Position numbers and translations under genes: made by a program
Part shown: positions 1-7,546 of the stretch, piece by piece
How the letters are laid out: each line of letters opens with the position of its first letter
Numbering within the stretch: the first letter of the stretch is position 1
Origin: JBBRHH01 sp038222915
GTDB taxonomy: Bacteria > Planctomycetota > Phycisphaerae > Tepidisphaerales > Tepidisphaeraceae
Assembly (NCBI GenBank): GCA_038222915.1
Contig: JBBRHH010000116.1
Span: 1-12,810, forward strand
Direction of reading: 5' to 3'
DNA: 12,810 nt
Notes under the pieces: model-generated
The model's database searches: none
Told to the model about the DNA's origin: nothing
The model's input: the letters and a program-made list of their open reading frames with translations, nothing else

Positions 1-281
1 GCCAGCCCCAGTGAAGTCGGAATCTGCACCAGCAGAAACACCACGGCATAAGCGATCGTGTTCAGCGTGCAAAACCAGAAGAGCGGATCACGCAAGAAGT
101 AGATGTAGTTCGAAAGCCCCACAAAACGCCGCGTTCGCGGCCCCGCCGTCGAGTAAAGGCTCAGCATCAGACTCCGTCCCAGCGGATACAACATGAAGAT
201 ACAGAACAAAACGACAAACGGCGCCACAAAAAGATACGGAGCAAAGCGATGTTGCATGGCCCACAGCCGGTCGTTCTTCAT
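1..281 (-). CDS. ABC sugar transporter permease, MalF-like (partial, N-terminal 93 residues)
   Basis: This is the start of an inner-membrane permease of a carbohydrate ABC importer; the rest lies beyond the left edge of the window. The translation begins MKNDRLWAMQHRFAPYLF and continues with a strong first membrane helix (about residues 12-35, including APFVVLFCIFMLYPLG). A loop typical of the MalF/UgpA group follows (FVGLSNYIYFLRDP), and then a second helix beginning FCTLNTIAYAVVFLL. The ATG at 281-279 overlaps the TGA of the solute-binding protein gene (278-280) as ATGA. This implies translational coupling and one operon. Family level is well supported by the combination of helix pattern, loop and neighbour. 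The substrate cannot be read from the sequence. Confidence 0.85.
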   Translation of the reverse strand, partial: MKNDRLWAMQHRFAPYLFVAPFVVLFCIFMLYPLGRSLMLSLYSTAGPRTRRFVGLSNYIYFLRDPLFWFCTLNTIAYAVVFLLVQIPTSLGL

Positions 282-1729
282 TGCTCGAACTTCCCATGGT
301 CCACGCGCATCTGCAGATCTCTCGCCGCATCCTGCAGCAGCTCATAGCACTTTTCTTCCAGCCCGATCGGCCCATTCTTCCGCACATGCCGCATCGCCGA
401 ATCCAGCACAAATCCCAGTTCCACCCCGGCAATCTGACTCGCCGGCGTCATCACCCGCGTTCGAATCTGCGGCGCAAGCTCCACATACATCTCTTCAATC
501 TTCTGCCCGCCCGCGGCCACTTCTTCCGGCGTCCGCGCCGCGTAATACGGGTCTGCCTGATGATAAGATTTGTCCGCCCACATCGACGTCACTGGCGGCA
601 ATATCTTCGTCACCCGACGCCGCGCCGCGATCCCTTCCCTGCTCAAGTACAGAAACTCAATTCCCTTCCACGCCAGATCCGGGTTCGGACAGTTCTTCGG
701 AATCCCGATCATCGTCCCCCCATGCGTGGCCGTCGGCGCATCCTCCTCGTCAAACCGCGGCAGCGGCATCATCCGCAGTTTCCCCTTCAGCGCCGCCCCG
801 CCAAACCGCTCCAGATCCGACACCCGCCAGTCGGCCGTCATAAACGCACAAATATTCCCATCCACAATATCTTTGCTCAGCACTCCATCCCCGCCCGTCG
901 CATGCGCCGCGATATTCCGGTCCTCCGCAACGGCCTGCGCATAAAACGCCACCGTCTGCACAAACTTCGTCTCGGTCAGATAGATCTTCCCATTCTCGTC
1001 GATCGGATTCAGACCGCGTTGCAGCAGCATCATCAGCAGGTTTTCCGGCGTCGCGATCTGCAGCTCAATCGCATGCCGGTTCTCCGCCTTGTCCGCCCAA
1101 TACTTCTGAAACGCCAGGCACGCATTCTGGAACGCCGGCCAACTCTTGCAACTCTCTAAATCCACCCCGGCCGCCGAGAATAGGTCATACCGATAGCTGA
1201 TCGTCACCGGATGCACATCATGCGGCACCCCAAAAATCCGGCCTCCCTTGCTCCACGTATTTAACCTCGATTTCACCAGCAGATCGATCCATCGTGGCCC
1301 GCCACCCTCCGGCCCATCCGATTCCGGCCCCGTCGTCTCCAGATAATGATTCAGCGGCAGAAACCCAATCTCATTCAGGGGAGGCCGAAAGAAACGCCCA
1401 ATCGCCCCAATCTCAATCTCCGCCAGATCCGGCACCTCCGGCCCGCGCAGATCCGACATATACATCTCCCCCAGCCGCACATTCTCCGCATTGAACGACA
1501 ACAGCTCCACCCCGATGCTCTTCCCCGTTGTCTTTCGAAACTGCTCGACAAGCGCCGGCGTCCCGTCCTCCCCGGGCTTGGCATAAGTATTCGAATGCGT
1601 CTCGGAAAACACCCAAAGCGTCAGATCGCCATGCTTCCCATCCCGCTTCGGCTGAAACAAATACCCAACCCCCGTGACCACGGCCAGGATTACCATCACC
1701 AGAATGGGCTTGCCAAGATTAAATGACAT
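278..1729 (-). CDS. ABC transporter extracellular solute-binding protein (sugar type)
   Basis: This is a periplasmic binding protein of the MalE/UgpB class (SBP_bac_1 style) that captures a sugar or oligosaccharide for the permease immediately downstream. From the ATG at 1729 it has 483 residues and begins MSFNLGKPILVMVILAVV, a signal peptide or signal anchor with no lipobox Cys. After it come the lobe-I strand LTLWVFSETHSN, the pattern PEVPDLAEIEIGAIGRFF seen in sugar-binding proteins, the segment GRIFGVPHDVHPVTISYRYDLF (typical GxPxxxxxxxxYYN-like region) and a C-terminal helical part. An in-frame TTG at 1753 would add eight residues (MRTVLRRI). Neither start has a convincing Shine-Dalgarno sequence, and ATG is preferred because the hydrophobic segment then sits at the N-terminus. 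The gene lies 51 bases after the NTase/HD gene on the same strand and overlaps the permease start by 4 bases. Confidence 0.88.
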   Translation of the reverse strand: MSFNLGKPILVMVILAVVTGVGYLFQPKRDGKHGDLTLWVFSETHSNTYAKPGEDGTPALVEQFRKTTGKSIGVELLSFNAENVRLGEMYMSDLRGPEVPDLAEIEIGAIGRFFRPPLNEIGFLPLNHYLETTGPESDGPEGGGPRWIDLLVKSRLNTWSKGGRIFGVPHDVHPVTISYRYDLFSAAGVDLESCKSWPAFQNACLAFQKYWADKAENRHAIELQIATPENLLMMLLQRGLNPIDENGKIYLTETKFVQTVAFYAQAVAEDRNIAAHATGGDGVLSKDIVDGNICAFMTADWRVSDLERFGGAALKGKLRMMPLPRFDEEDAPTATHGGTMIGIPKNCPNPDLAWKGIEFLYLSREGIAARRRVTKILPPVTSMWADKSYHQADPYYAARTPEEVAAGGQKIEEMYVELAPQIRTRVMTPASQIAGVELGFVLDSAMRHVRKNGPIGLEEKCYELLQDAARDLQMRVDHGKFEQ

Positions 1730-1780
1730 GATGCGCCGTAAAACTGTCCGCAATCCTACAGCCGATCGCCAACGCCTGCA

Positions 1781-2887
1781 TCACGAACTGTCGTCGTCGA
1801 GCGCCCGCAAATAATCCAGCGCCCCATCCACGGTGCAAACCGCCACACCGCGTCGTCGCCCGGCCTGATCCAGTTCCTGCAACAGCATCAGCTCTTCAAA
1901 ATCCTCCGAAGCCTGCAGCCGCCCCCGCGCCCGATGCCCAAGCGTTCCATCCCGCACTCCATGCGCATCCATATGATGCTCAATCAAAAACTGCGTCCGC
2001 TCGGTAATGGCCCCCGCCAGCGCCTCCAGCGCGGCCGACACATGATCTCCCGCATCAATCGCCTTCCCCACATCATGCAACAGCGCCGCCAGCAAAAACT
2101 CCTCATCCCACGGCAATCGCTGCCTCGCCAGCTCAAACACCTGCAGGCTGTGATAGAGCGCATCCCCCTCGGGATGATATTTCGCGTTCTGCTTCACCTC
2201 TTCCAGCGGCGTCAGCAGCATGCGATACAACTCAAACCGATCAAGCTGCACCTCCCGCCCCGCAATCTCCTCGTCGAGATCCAGCCCTGGATATTCCTCC
2301 CCCAGAAACTGCTCCAGTTCCGCAAGACTCGCCCGCTCTATTGCCTTGCCGGTGATCGAGCTCTTGAACGCATAATTCACCTTATCCTCCGGATAAAGCG
2401 TCAATTCAAAACTGAATCGGTCCTGCACATGGATATGCACAAAAGTCCGCTCCTCCCCATGCTTCACTACCCGTTTGTGCTGCAACGTATGCGGCAGATG
2501 CTCATCATCCAGCACCGACGTCACGGCCGACAGATGATTCGTAAAAATGTGAAGATCAATGTCCGACCCCTTGCGAATATGCCCCGTCAAAACACTCCCA
2601 ATCAATCGCGGCCGATACGTCGCCAGCAGCCGCATCATCCCCAGCGCCCCCAGACGCATCTCCCGCAAATTCGCATAGCGCTCTTCCCCCTCATACAGGC
2701 AGGCCAGCGCCTGAATCTGATCCCGAATTTCACAGTTGGAAGGAAGGTCGCGCGGCCGGTATCGGAACTCCACCTCAAGCTGGCGGGCCGCCTTACGTTT
2801 GGCGGTAAAGTACTCAGACTCACTTCGCTCATACATCAGTCGCGCCGCAAGCAGCGCAATTTGCCGTCGAATTCGTACGTCAGCCAT
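1781..2887 (-). CDS. nucleotidyltransferase domain plus HD domain protein (CCA/poly(A) polymerase-like arrangement)
   Basis: A 368-residue two-domain protein. The N-terminal half carries a Pol-beta-type nucleotidyltransferase signature: G97-S98, then KGSDIDLH with the metal-binding carboxylates D109 and D111, and a likely third carboxylate in the strand FSFELTLY (about E161). The C-terminal half has an HD phosphohydrolase pattern: YHPEGD...YHSL (H246), then LLHDVGK (H271-D272), a later His-rich segment IEHHMDAH, and the Asp of LLQELDQAGR. The YHPEGD lead-in resembles the HD part of bacterial CCA-adding enzymes, but the protein is short and lacks an obvious tRNA-binding tail. A CCA-adding role is therefore not claimed; tRNA or nucleotide modification is possible. 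A TTG at 2893 would add two residues; ATG at 2887 is chosen. The gene lies first in a minus-strand run with the ABC genes, just after the toxin terminator. A functional link to sugar uptake is not evident. Confidence 0.8.
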   Translation of the reverse strand: MADVRIRRQIALLAARLMYERSESEYFTAKRKAARQLEVEFRYRPRDLPSNCEIRDQIQALACLYEGEERYANLREMRLGALGMMRLLATYRPRLIGSVLTGHIRKGSDIDLHIFTNHLSAVTSVLDDEHLPHTLQHKRVVKHGEERTFVHIHVQDRFSFELTLYPEDKVNYAFKSSITGKAIERASLAELEQFLGEEYPGLDLDEEIAGREVQLDRFELYRMLLTPLEEVKQNAKYHPEGDALYHSLQVFELARQRLPWDEEFLLAALLHDVGKAIDAGDHVSAALEALAGAITERTQFLIEHHMDAHGVRDGTLGHRARGRLQASEDFEELMLLQELDQAGRRRGVAVCTVDGALDYLRALDDDSS

Positions 2888-2936
2888 ATCCAAGTCTCGC
2901 CGCGGTTTTAAAGCCCGGGTGTGCGGCGGTGGGCAT

Positions 2937-2973
2937 AAAAAAAGAGTGCGGACTGCTCAGCAGCCATTCGCAC
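2937..2973 (-). terminator. intrinsic terminator of the toxin-antitoxin operon
   Basis: Read on the minus strand, GTGCG (2973-2969) pairs with CGCAC (2950-2946), with inner CTGCT/AGCAG pairing. Two bases later there is an uninterrupted run of seven T (2943-2937). The hairpin lies about 50 bases past the toxin stop codon and before the NTase/HD gene, so it should separate the two transcription units. Confidence 0.8.
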
Positions 2974-3025
2974 ATGATCAGACAATGCTACGATATCCCG
3001 ATTCAAATTGGCGACAGGCGAAAGC

Positions 3026-3364
3026 TCAGACATTGAAAAGAACGCGCAGCCGCTGCCGCACCGGTGTCGCGAGAGTCGGTTTGAGCGTACCGAGCCGTCG
3101 CTGAATGATTGATGCCGACACCGTGACCAGGCGATGCAGTCTGAGCGTTGAGGCAACCTTCAAACCGGTATGAACAAAGTCGGGACTGGACGGATCGATA
3201 GAAACGTCCGACTGCTCGGCGACTGTGGGGACGACACTGGTAACAAACGCCAGCACGACATGTCCATGCACGCCGACCGCATCAGTCAAACAGACCGCTG
3301 GTCTGACCTTATTGCCACTCAAGTCATCAAAGGGAAAGGGCACCAGGACCACGTCATACCGCAT
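3026..3364 (-). CDS. type II toxin, MazF/PemK-like endoribonuclease
   Basis: A 112-residue protein of the MazF/PemK family, whose characterised members cleave mRNA and arrest growth until neutralised by an antitoxin. The first 26 residues show the family signature: MRYDVVLVPFPFDD, then NKVRPAVCL, with the conserved Arg-Pro (R21-P22). This is followed by the VVLAFVTSVVP strand and the VASTLRLHRLVTV segment near the end, matching the family fold order. The length is normal for the family. The ATG at 3364 lies 5 bases after the stop codon of the antitoxin gene, and GGAG in the last antitoxin codons sits about 9 bases upstream as a ribosome site. The order antitoxin-then-toxin is standard. The target sequence preference is unknown. 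Confidence 0.85.
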   Translation of the reverse strand: MRYDVVLVPFPFDDLSGNKVRPAVCLTDAVGVHGHVVLAFVTSVVPTVAEQSDVSIDPSSPDFVHTGLKVASTLRLHRLVTVSASIIQRRLGTLKPTLATPVRQRLRVLFNV

Positions 3365-3369
3365 CTGGT

Positions 3370-3609
3370 TTACTCCGATGCGTCGTAGCGTTCGCCATCC
3401 GCTGACGTGTAGATATCTTCGGCATCATCGGCCAGAAAGGCGAATGCGTCGCTCTTGGCAACCGCCTTAAGCCACGCGTCTTCGCGCACATCGTCACCGG
3501 CAACTGGAAGCAGAGTAACCAACAATTGAGCGTTGTCTGGAAAGTCGAAGGGCTCGTCCAGTACGATCTGCTTTCCATCAAAATGGGCCGGAATGGCAAT
3601 GGTCGACAT
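3370..3609 (-). CDS. antitoxin partner of the MazF/PemK-like toxin
   Basis: A small acidic protein (79 residues from ATG at 3609) that directly precedes the toxin gene. It begins MSTIAIPAHFDGKQIVLDEP, a beta-rich segment resembling uncharacterised antitoxins that sit before PemK-type toxins. It ends in the acidic tail FAFLADDAEDIYTSADGE, likely the region that binds and blocks the toxin. No classical AbrB or RHH DNA-binding motif is evident. Start choice: an in-frame ATG at 3615 has GGAAG 8 bases upstream, and a TTG exists at 3630. ATG 3609 is preferred because a candidate promoter ends exactly 6 bases before it, which predicts a leaderless transcript; 3615 is a real alternative. The antitoxin role is inferred mainly from position and tail shape. 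Confidence 0.72.
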   Translation of the reverse strand: MSTIAIPAHFDGKQIVLDEPFDFPDNAQLLVTLLPVAGDDVREDAWLKAVAKSDAFAFLADDAEDIYTSADGERYDASE

Positions 3610-3615
3610 CAACAT

Positions 3616-3644
3616 AGAATACACTTCCAACGACTGTCCGGCAA
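3616..3644 (-). promoter_or_regulatory. candidate promoter of the toxin-antitoxin operon
   Basis: On the minus strand TTGCCG (3644-3639) and TATTCT (3621-3616) are separated by 17 bases. The ATG at 3609 follows 6 bases after the -10 box, so transcription would start at or next to the start codon. GGACAGT, one arm of an inverted repeat, overlaps the -35 box and spacer and could be an operator. This is inferred from motif match and spacing only. Confidence 0.4.
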
Positions 3645-3680
3645 CCGCCGCATCTCCTTTTGCTTACCAGTCAGGACAGT
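3633..3680. repeat. inverted repeat between the antitoxin gene and the divergent membrane-protein gene
   Basis: ACTGTCC (3633-3639) and GGACAGT (3674-3680) form a 7-bp inverted repeat separated by 34 bases. One arm overlaps the candidate antitoxin promoter. The other abuts a weak candidate plus-strand promoter (TTGGAT 3680-3685, 17-base spacer, TACAAA 3703-3708) in front of the gene at 3724. It could be an operator pair for toxin-antitoxin autoregulation. Arms of 7 bp can arise by chance. Confidence 0.3.
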
Positions 3681-3723
3681 TGGATACCCGTGTACGCGAG
3701 GCTACAAATAGCCGTCACGAGTT

Positions 3724-4371
3724 ATGAACGAAAGCCTCAAAGCCATCTGCCAGCTGATCGCGATCATCAGCGGTCTGGCCGCAATCGCCGTCTGGCCCAT
3801 CTCTCCGCAAGGCCACTCGACGCTGATCTGGACCTTGCGGATCGCCTGCCCCATATTGTTCGCCCTCACAGTCTGGCCGCTAATCCTTGATGGCCACAGG
3901 CCCAACGTCATCCCCGACAAACTTCGCGAATACGTCCGTGAACCCCAATTCACACGTGACGGGCTTGTTTTTACCCTTACCTCATCAGTGCGTGACCGAT
4001 ACTTCGAGTGGAACGTGTTCTTCCAGAACTACCGCGACCGGCACTGTGAGGCCGTCGTCCTGATCCAGCAATACGCGTTGGCCCGCTCCTTCCGTCTGCC
4101 CAGTGTCGATAAGCGCCTGACGGTCCGCATCCCGATTCGCTGCGACGGTGGTGCTGTCGGGCGCGCAACCGCTTGCCTCGCCATGCCCAGGGAATATCAG
4201 GGGAAGGAAAACTCCTTTGAAGTTTACGCAAGCGTGCGTTATCCAAACGGCGCTGGCAGGCAACTCAGGAAGGTCGACGCACTGCGCGTCGGAAAGGCAA
4301 AAGTCGACTGGAAAACGTCTCCTTCAACGCCTTGGTTGTCGCAGGTGCGATCGGTGGATTCGTCACCGTGA
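3724..4371 (+). CDS. unrecognised membrane protein, probably truncated by a frameshift
   Basis: The intact reading frame gives 215 residues and matches no family I recognise. Two hydrophobic helices (about residues 8-25 and 34-54) form an N-terminal hairpin anchor with a short loop. A mainly soluble, beta-rich domain follows (YFEWNVFFQNY, LTVRIPIRCDGG, FEVYASVRYP). The last 18 residues (from about TSPSTPWLSQ) are Ser/Pro-rich and unlike the rest, while frame 3 becomes convincingly coding from 4314 and runs to a TAA at 4530-4532. The natural product is probably about 268 residues, with one base lost in the AAAA run at 4312-4315. It starts at ATG 3724. It is divergent from the toxin-antitoxin operon, and no functional link is visible. 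Confidence 0.6.
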   Translation: MNESLKAICQLIAIISGLAAIAVWPISPQGHSTLIWTLRIACPILFALTVWPLILDGHRPNVIPDKLREYVREPQFTRDGLVFTLTSSVRDRYFEWNVFFQNYRDRHCEAVVLIQQYALARSFRLPSVDKRLTVRIPIRCDGGAVGRATACLAMPREYQGKENSFEVYASVRYPNGAGRQLRKVDALRVGKAKVDWKTSPSTPWLSQVRSVDSSP

Positions 4372-4532
4372 ACCGGCCAACAGCCTTTAGAGTGTCGGTC
4401 CCCGACAACTGCCACGAAGGCGAGGCTTATGTCCCGCCCCCCATCTTCGAAACGCTCTGGCGGCCCGATCACACGGTCGTCCCTGGCGAATCACTCGGCT
4501 TCCCCATCCAGATCACCGACGATCGTCCGTAA
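4314..4532 (+). pseudogene. out-of-frame C-terminal part of the gene at 3724
   Basis: Frame 3 from 4314 reads NVSFNALVVAGAIGGF and continues through PDNCHEGEAYVPPPIF and PGESLGFPIQITDDRP to TAA. Codon third positions are G/C-rich, like the real genes nearby. No strong start codon or ribosome site precedes it, and its upstream continuation turns Arg/Lys-rich and looks non-coding. Joining it to the upstream frame at Trp-Lys (4309-4314) by a single-base step back gives a smooth protein. It is either a genuine inactivating indel or an assembly or read error in a homopolymer. The local bases (TGG AAA ACG) do not make a classical -1 slippery heptamer. Confidence 0.6.
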
Positions 4533-4595
4533 CGCCAACCCATCCCGCGCGTACCACCTGCGCAGCCCAAATCCAATTCCCACAAAAGGCCGCCC

Positions 4596-6572
4596 ATGTC
4601 ACGCCACCGCGCAACTCGTTTCATCCGCACGTTCACATTCGCCTGTATCGCCTTGACCCTCCTCCCACGAATGCTCTCAGCCGCCGAAACCCCACCCGAC
4701 ATGCACGACTGGCTCCCTCCAACCGCCGCCGATTGGACCAGCCCCGGCGATCGCCTCAACGAAGCCTGGCTCAAGGCAAAAAAACAGGCCCCCAAAGTCG
4801 GCGGCGGCGTCCTCTGGGGGCCGCTCGTCGCCGTCGATCGCACCGACGGAACCCTCTACGCCTTCCCCCAGGGCGGCGCACTCTGGGTCAGCAAAGATCG
4901 CGGCCAATCGTTCGAATGGCTCAACCACGACATCCTCGCCTGGGGTTTCAACGAATCCCCAACCAATCTCTACGTCAGCCCCGAAGGCTCCAAGTTGAGA
5001 ATCTTTTCCTCCGATCACAGCGGCTTCTCGCTTGACGGCGGAAAAACCTGGAAGTACATGAACTTCAAGCTCGCCTTCGGCTTCGAAGACGGCCACATCA
5101 ACTGGGACGGCGCAGGCGATTCCAAAACGATCGTCGTACGCTCCCACACCTGGCCTTCACGCATGTGGATAAGCCGCGACGCCGGCGACTCTTTCGCCGA
5201 ATTCGCGACCGACATCATGAAGCAGATGAACACCCAGAACATGGCCCTGCTCGACGACGACTGCATGCTGTTCCAAAGCGAAAAGTTGACGCGCACCGAA
5301 GACTACGGCAAGACGCTCACGGAAATCCTGCCGCCCACCTACACCGCCCCCGACGGCAAAAAAATCCCGGCCACCTTCATCGGCCTCAGCCGGCGCTTCA
5401 AGGACACCGTCTATTGGCTCAACTCCACCGGCGTCTTCACCAGCGCTGACAAAGGCAAATCCTGGACCCTGCTCGGCCAAAACTTCCCCGCCGAATGGAT
5501 TCAAAAGCGACTAGTCCGTTCCGGCCCGCTCTTCGGCAAAGACGCGAACCACATGCTCGTGCTCTGCCTCACCCACATCGGCGAAACCCTCGACGGCGGA
5601 AAATCCTGGCACGTCCTCGCCCAATTGCCCGTCCGCCTCGAAGACGCCCCCTGGGCCCACTCCTTCGCATACGATCCCATCGCCGACGTGCTCTATTGCA
5701 ACAATAGAGGTCACAGCGGCGGCCCCTTCCTCTTCGGCCGCCTCGCCCTCAAGCGGTGGGGCGACGTGGAAAAAACCCCACCCACCGATCCCGCCGACAT
5801 CCAGGCCGATCTACTCCCCGCCGGCAACGGAGCCAAGCTGCACTGGAAAGCATCCACCGACGCCAGCGGCATCTACACCTATCGCGTCTATATCAACGAT
5901 GTGCTCACCTACTGCACCGACCAGACCGAATTGACCCTCTCCGACTTCGCCTGGAATCAGGATCTGAAAATCGCCATACAGGCCGTCGACGCCTGGCAAA
6001 ACCGCTCGGCAAAGGTCGAGAAAGCCGTCCATCTCGGCAGCAAGCCCGCCAACGCCGTCCTATTGCGCGATCAGAAACCCACCACCGCAACCTTCGATGA
6101 TGCGCCGATGGAATTCCTCACCGACACCTACACCGCCGCCGACAAATCCACCCGCCCAGTCACTTATCAGGTAGACGGTTACGAACCCAACCCGATCCCC
6201 GCCTACATGCGCAAAACCGCAGCCAACGCCGTCGCCGTACGCGTCAAACCAACGTTCAAGCAGGGGGTCCTCGAATACAACCTCGACCAGAAATACACCC
6301 GCCTCCTCCTCGACACCGGCATGAGCGACTCTGCCTGGGACCGAGTACAACTCAAAATCGTCGTCGACGGCAAACCCGTCTCGGCCATCAAGCCCCTCAA
6401 CTACGAAACCCTGCTAAGAAAAATCGGCCGCAAGCCCGAGTCCTTCGACCTCGACGTCACCAACGCCAAAACCCTGCGCTTCGAAATCACCGTAGTAAAC
6501 AATCGCTACTGGCAGGAAGACGTCCTCGTCCTGGCCAACGCAATGCTCATCACCAAATCCAATGGCCAGTAG
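4596..6572 (+). CDS. secreted Asp-box (BNR) beta-propeller protein with FN3-like and NPCBM-like domains
   Basis: A 658-residue exported protein. Residues 1-29 form a signal peptide (Arg-rich start, FTFACIALTLLP core, likely cut at LSA/AET). Residues about 65-390 contain six Asp-box turns of a propeller: SKDRGQSF (99), SLDGGKTW (145), SRDAGDSF (193), a degenerate RTEDYGKT (233), SADKGKSW (283) and TLDGGKSW (331). Residues about 400-480 look like a fibronectin type III domain. Residues about 553-655 resemble an NPCBM carbohydrate-binding module (VQLKIVVDGKPV, then FDLDVTNAKTLRFEITV). Asp-boxes occur in sialidases and xyloglucanases but also in non-enzymatic propellers. I see no sialidase FRIP motif, so binding or hydrolysis of a glycan is possible but unproven. 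AAAAGG lies 6 bases before the ATG. The gene ends tail-to-tail with the esterase gene, 12 bases apart. Confidence 0.82.
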   Translation: MSRHRATRFIRTFTFACIALTLLPRMLSAAETPPDMHDWLPPTAADWTSPGDRLNEAWLKAKKQAPKVGGGVLWGPLVAVDRTDGTLYAFPQGGALWVSKDRGQSFEWLNHDILAWGFNESPTNLYVSPEGSKLRIFSSDHSGFSLDGGKTWKYMNFKLAFGFEDGHINWDGAGDSKTIVVRSHTWPSRMWISRDAGDSFAEFATDIMKQMNTQNMALLDDDCMLFQSEKLTRTEDYGKTLTEILPPTYTAPDGKKIPATFIGLSRRFKDTVYWLNSTGVFTSADKGKSWTLLGQNFPAEWIQKRLVRSGPLFGKDANHMLVLCLTHIGETLDGGKSWHVLAQLPVRLEDAPWAHSFAYDPIADVLYCNNRGHSGGPFLFGRLALKRWGDVEKTPPTDPADIQADLLPAGNGAKLHWKASTDASGIYTYRVYINDVLTYCTDQTELTLSDFAWNQDLKIAIQAVDAWQNRSAKVEKAVHLGSKPANAVLLRDQKPTTATFDDAPMEFLTDTYTAADKSTRPVTYQVDGYEPNPIPAYMRKTAANAVAVRVKPTFKQGVLEYNLDQKYTRLLLDTGMSDSAWDRVQLKIVVDGKPVSAIKPLNYETLLRKIGRKPESFDLDVTNAKTLRFEITVVNNRYWQEDVLVLANAMLITKSNGQ

Positions 6573-6585
6573 GGGGTCTTCCCCT
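6571..6585. other. small hairpin at the convergent gene junction
   Basis: AGGGG (6571-6575) and CCCCT (6581-6585) form a 5-bp GC-rich stem with loop GTCTT. It overlaps the last stop codon base pairs of both convergent genes. No T-run follows on either strand, so a role as a compact bidirectional terminator is only possible. Confidence 0.3.
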
Positions 6586-7472
6586 CACTCCGCCTTCTTC
6601 AACTTCCCCAGCAACCACTCCCGCACCGGCCCCATCGTCTCCACCGAAATCGGATTATGTCCAACCTTCGGCACAATCTGCATCTCATGCTCCACCCCCG
6701 CCTTCCCAAGCGCCGCGTCCAATTGCCGCGCACTCTCCGCCAGCACCGTCTTGTCTTCCGCCCCATGCAAAATATAAACCGGCGGCGTCTCCTTCCCCAC
6801 ATGCAGCACCGGCGAAGCCAGCTTCCGCAACTCCGCCTTCTCTTCATACCCCTTCCCCAGCAGCGACAGCGTCCCCGTCCCCAGCCCCGCCCGCCGATCG
6901 CTCACCCCCGAAATCTCCACCACCGCCGCCAACCGGCTCGCCGAATCCAGCCATCCGCCCTCCCCCTCCAGCTCTTTCACATCCGTAGTAAATCCAACCA
7001 TCATCGCCAGATAAGCCCCGGAACTATGCCCCAGCCCCGCCACGCGCTTCCCATCCAGATGATACGCGTCCGCATGCGCCCGCAGAAACCGCACCGCACA
7101 CTTCGCATCCTGCACATTTCTCGGCCACCCCGGCCTCTCCCCATCCGCCGAAGCCAGAAAATATCCCGGCGCAGCCGCCGCAATCCCCTTGTCCGCCAGA
7201 AACGCGCAAACATTCGCCATCCCCGCCTTGCTACCGCCCGTAAACCCGCCCCCAAACCAGCAAACCACCACCGGAAACGGCCCCTCCCCCTTCGGCAAAT
7301 AAAGATCCAGCTTCTGATAACCCTCCCCCTCCTTTGCAAATGAAATGTCCCGCTTCACCACCACCCGATCGCCATAACGATCAACCCCAGGCAACTCCTC
7401 AGCCCGAAGCGATCTGTTGCTGACGAGGATCAACGAAAAGAAGACGGCGAACGTGATTCGAGGGAATGACAT
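6585..7472 (-). CDS. secreted alpha/beta hydrolase, BD-FAE-like esterase
   Basis: A 295-residue exported hydrolase of the carboxylesterase/BD-FAE type, which typically removes acyl or feruloyl groups from plant polysaccharides or small esters. A short signal peptide spans residues 1-24 (FAVFFSLILVSNRSLRA/EE). The core begins LDLYLPKGEGPFPVVVCW. The oxyanion-hole region is WFGGGFTGGSK (72-82), with Phe-Gly-Gly-Gly where most relatives have His-Gly-Gly-Gly. The nucleophile elbow is GHSSG (S150), the acid is D240 in HGAEDKTV, and the base is H272 in VGHNP, giving a complete catalytic triad. The ATG at 7472 has AAGG about 10 bases upstream. It follows the Kelch gene on the same strand with a 74-base gap and may be co-transcribed. 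The exact substrate is not inferable. Confidence 0.85.
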   Translation of the reverse strand: MSFPRITFAVFFSLILVSNRSLRAEELPGVDRYGDRVVVKRDISFAKEGEGYQKLDLYLPKGEGPFPVVVCWFGGGFTGGSKAGMANVCAFLADKGIAAAAPGYFLASADGERPGWPRNVQDAKCAVRFLRAHADAYHLDGKRVAGLGHSSGAYLAMMVGFTTDVKELEGEGGWLDSASRLAAVVEISGVSDRRAGLGTGTLSLLGKGYEEKAELRKLASPVLHVGKETPPVYILHGAEDKTVLAESARQLDAALGKAGVEHEMQIVPKVGHNPISVETMGPVREWLLGKLKKAE

Positions 7473-7546
7473 GGCAGGTTTAACCTTATGAAAGCCGATC
7501 GAACGATCGTGATATCAGCACAACATAGCAGTAGCGAGTTCAATCC

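Noticed and set aside
281..1159. Long plus-strand open frame opposite the solute-binding protein
   Set aside because: Arg/His/Pro-rich shadow of the minus-strand gene, a common artefact in GC-rich DNA.
1934..2911. 325-residue plus-strand open frame
   Set aside because: Antisense shadow of the NTase/HD gene; composition rich in Arg, Gln and His with no domain.
4312..4317. Programmed -1 frameshifting at AAAA
   Set aside because: The codons TGG AAA ACG do not form a classical slippery heptamer, and no clear downstream hairpin was seen; an indel is simpler.
6657..7343. 228-residue plus-strand open frame
   Set aside because: Arg/Pro/His-rich shadow of the esterase gene.
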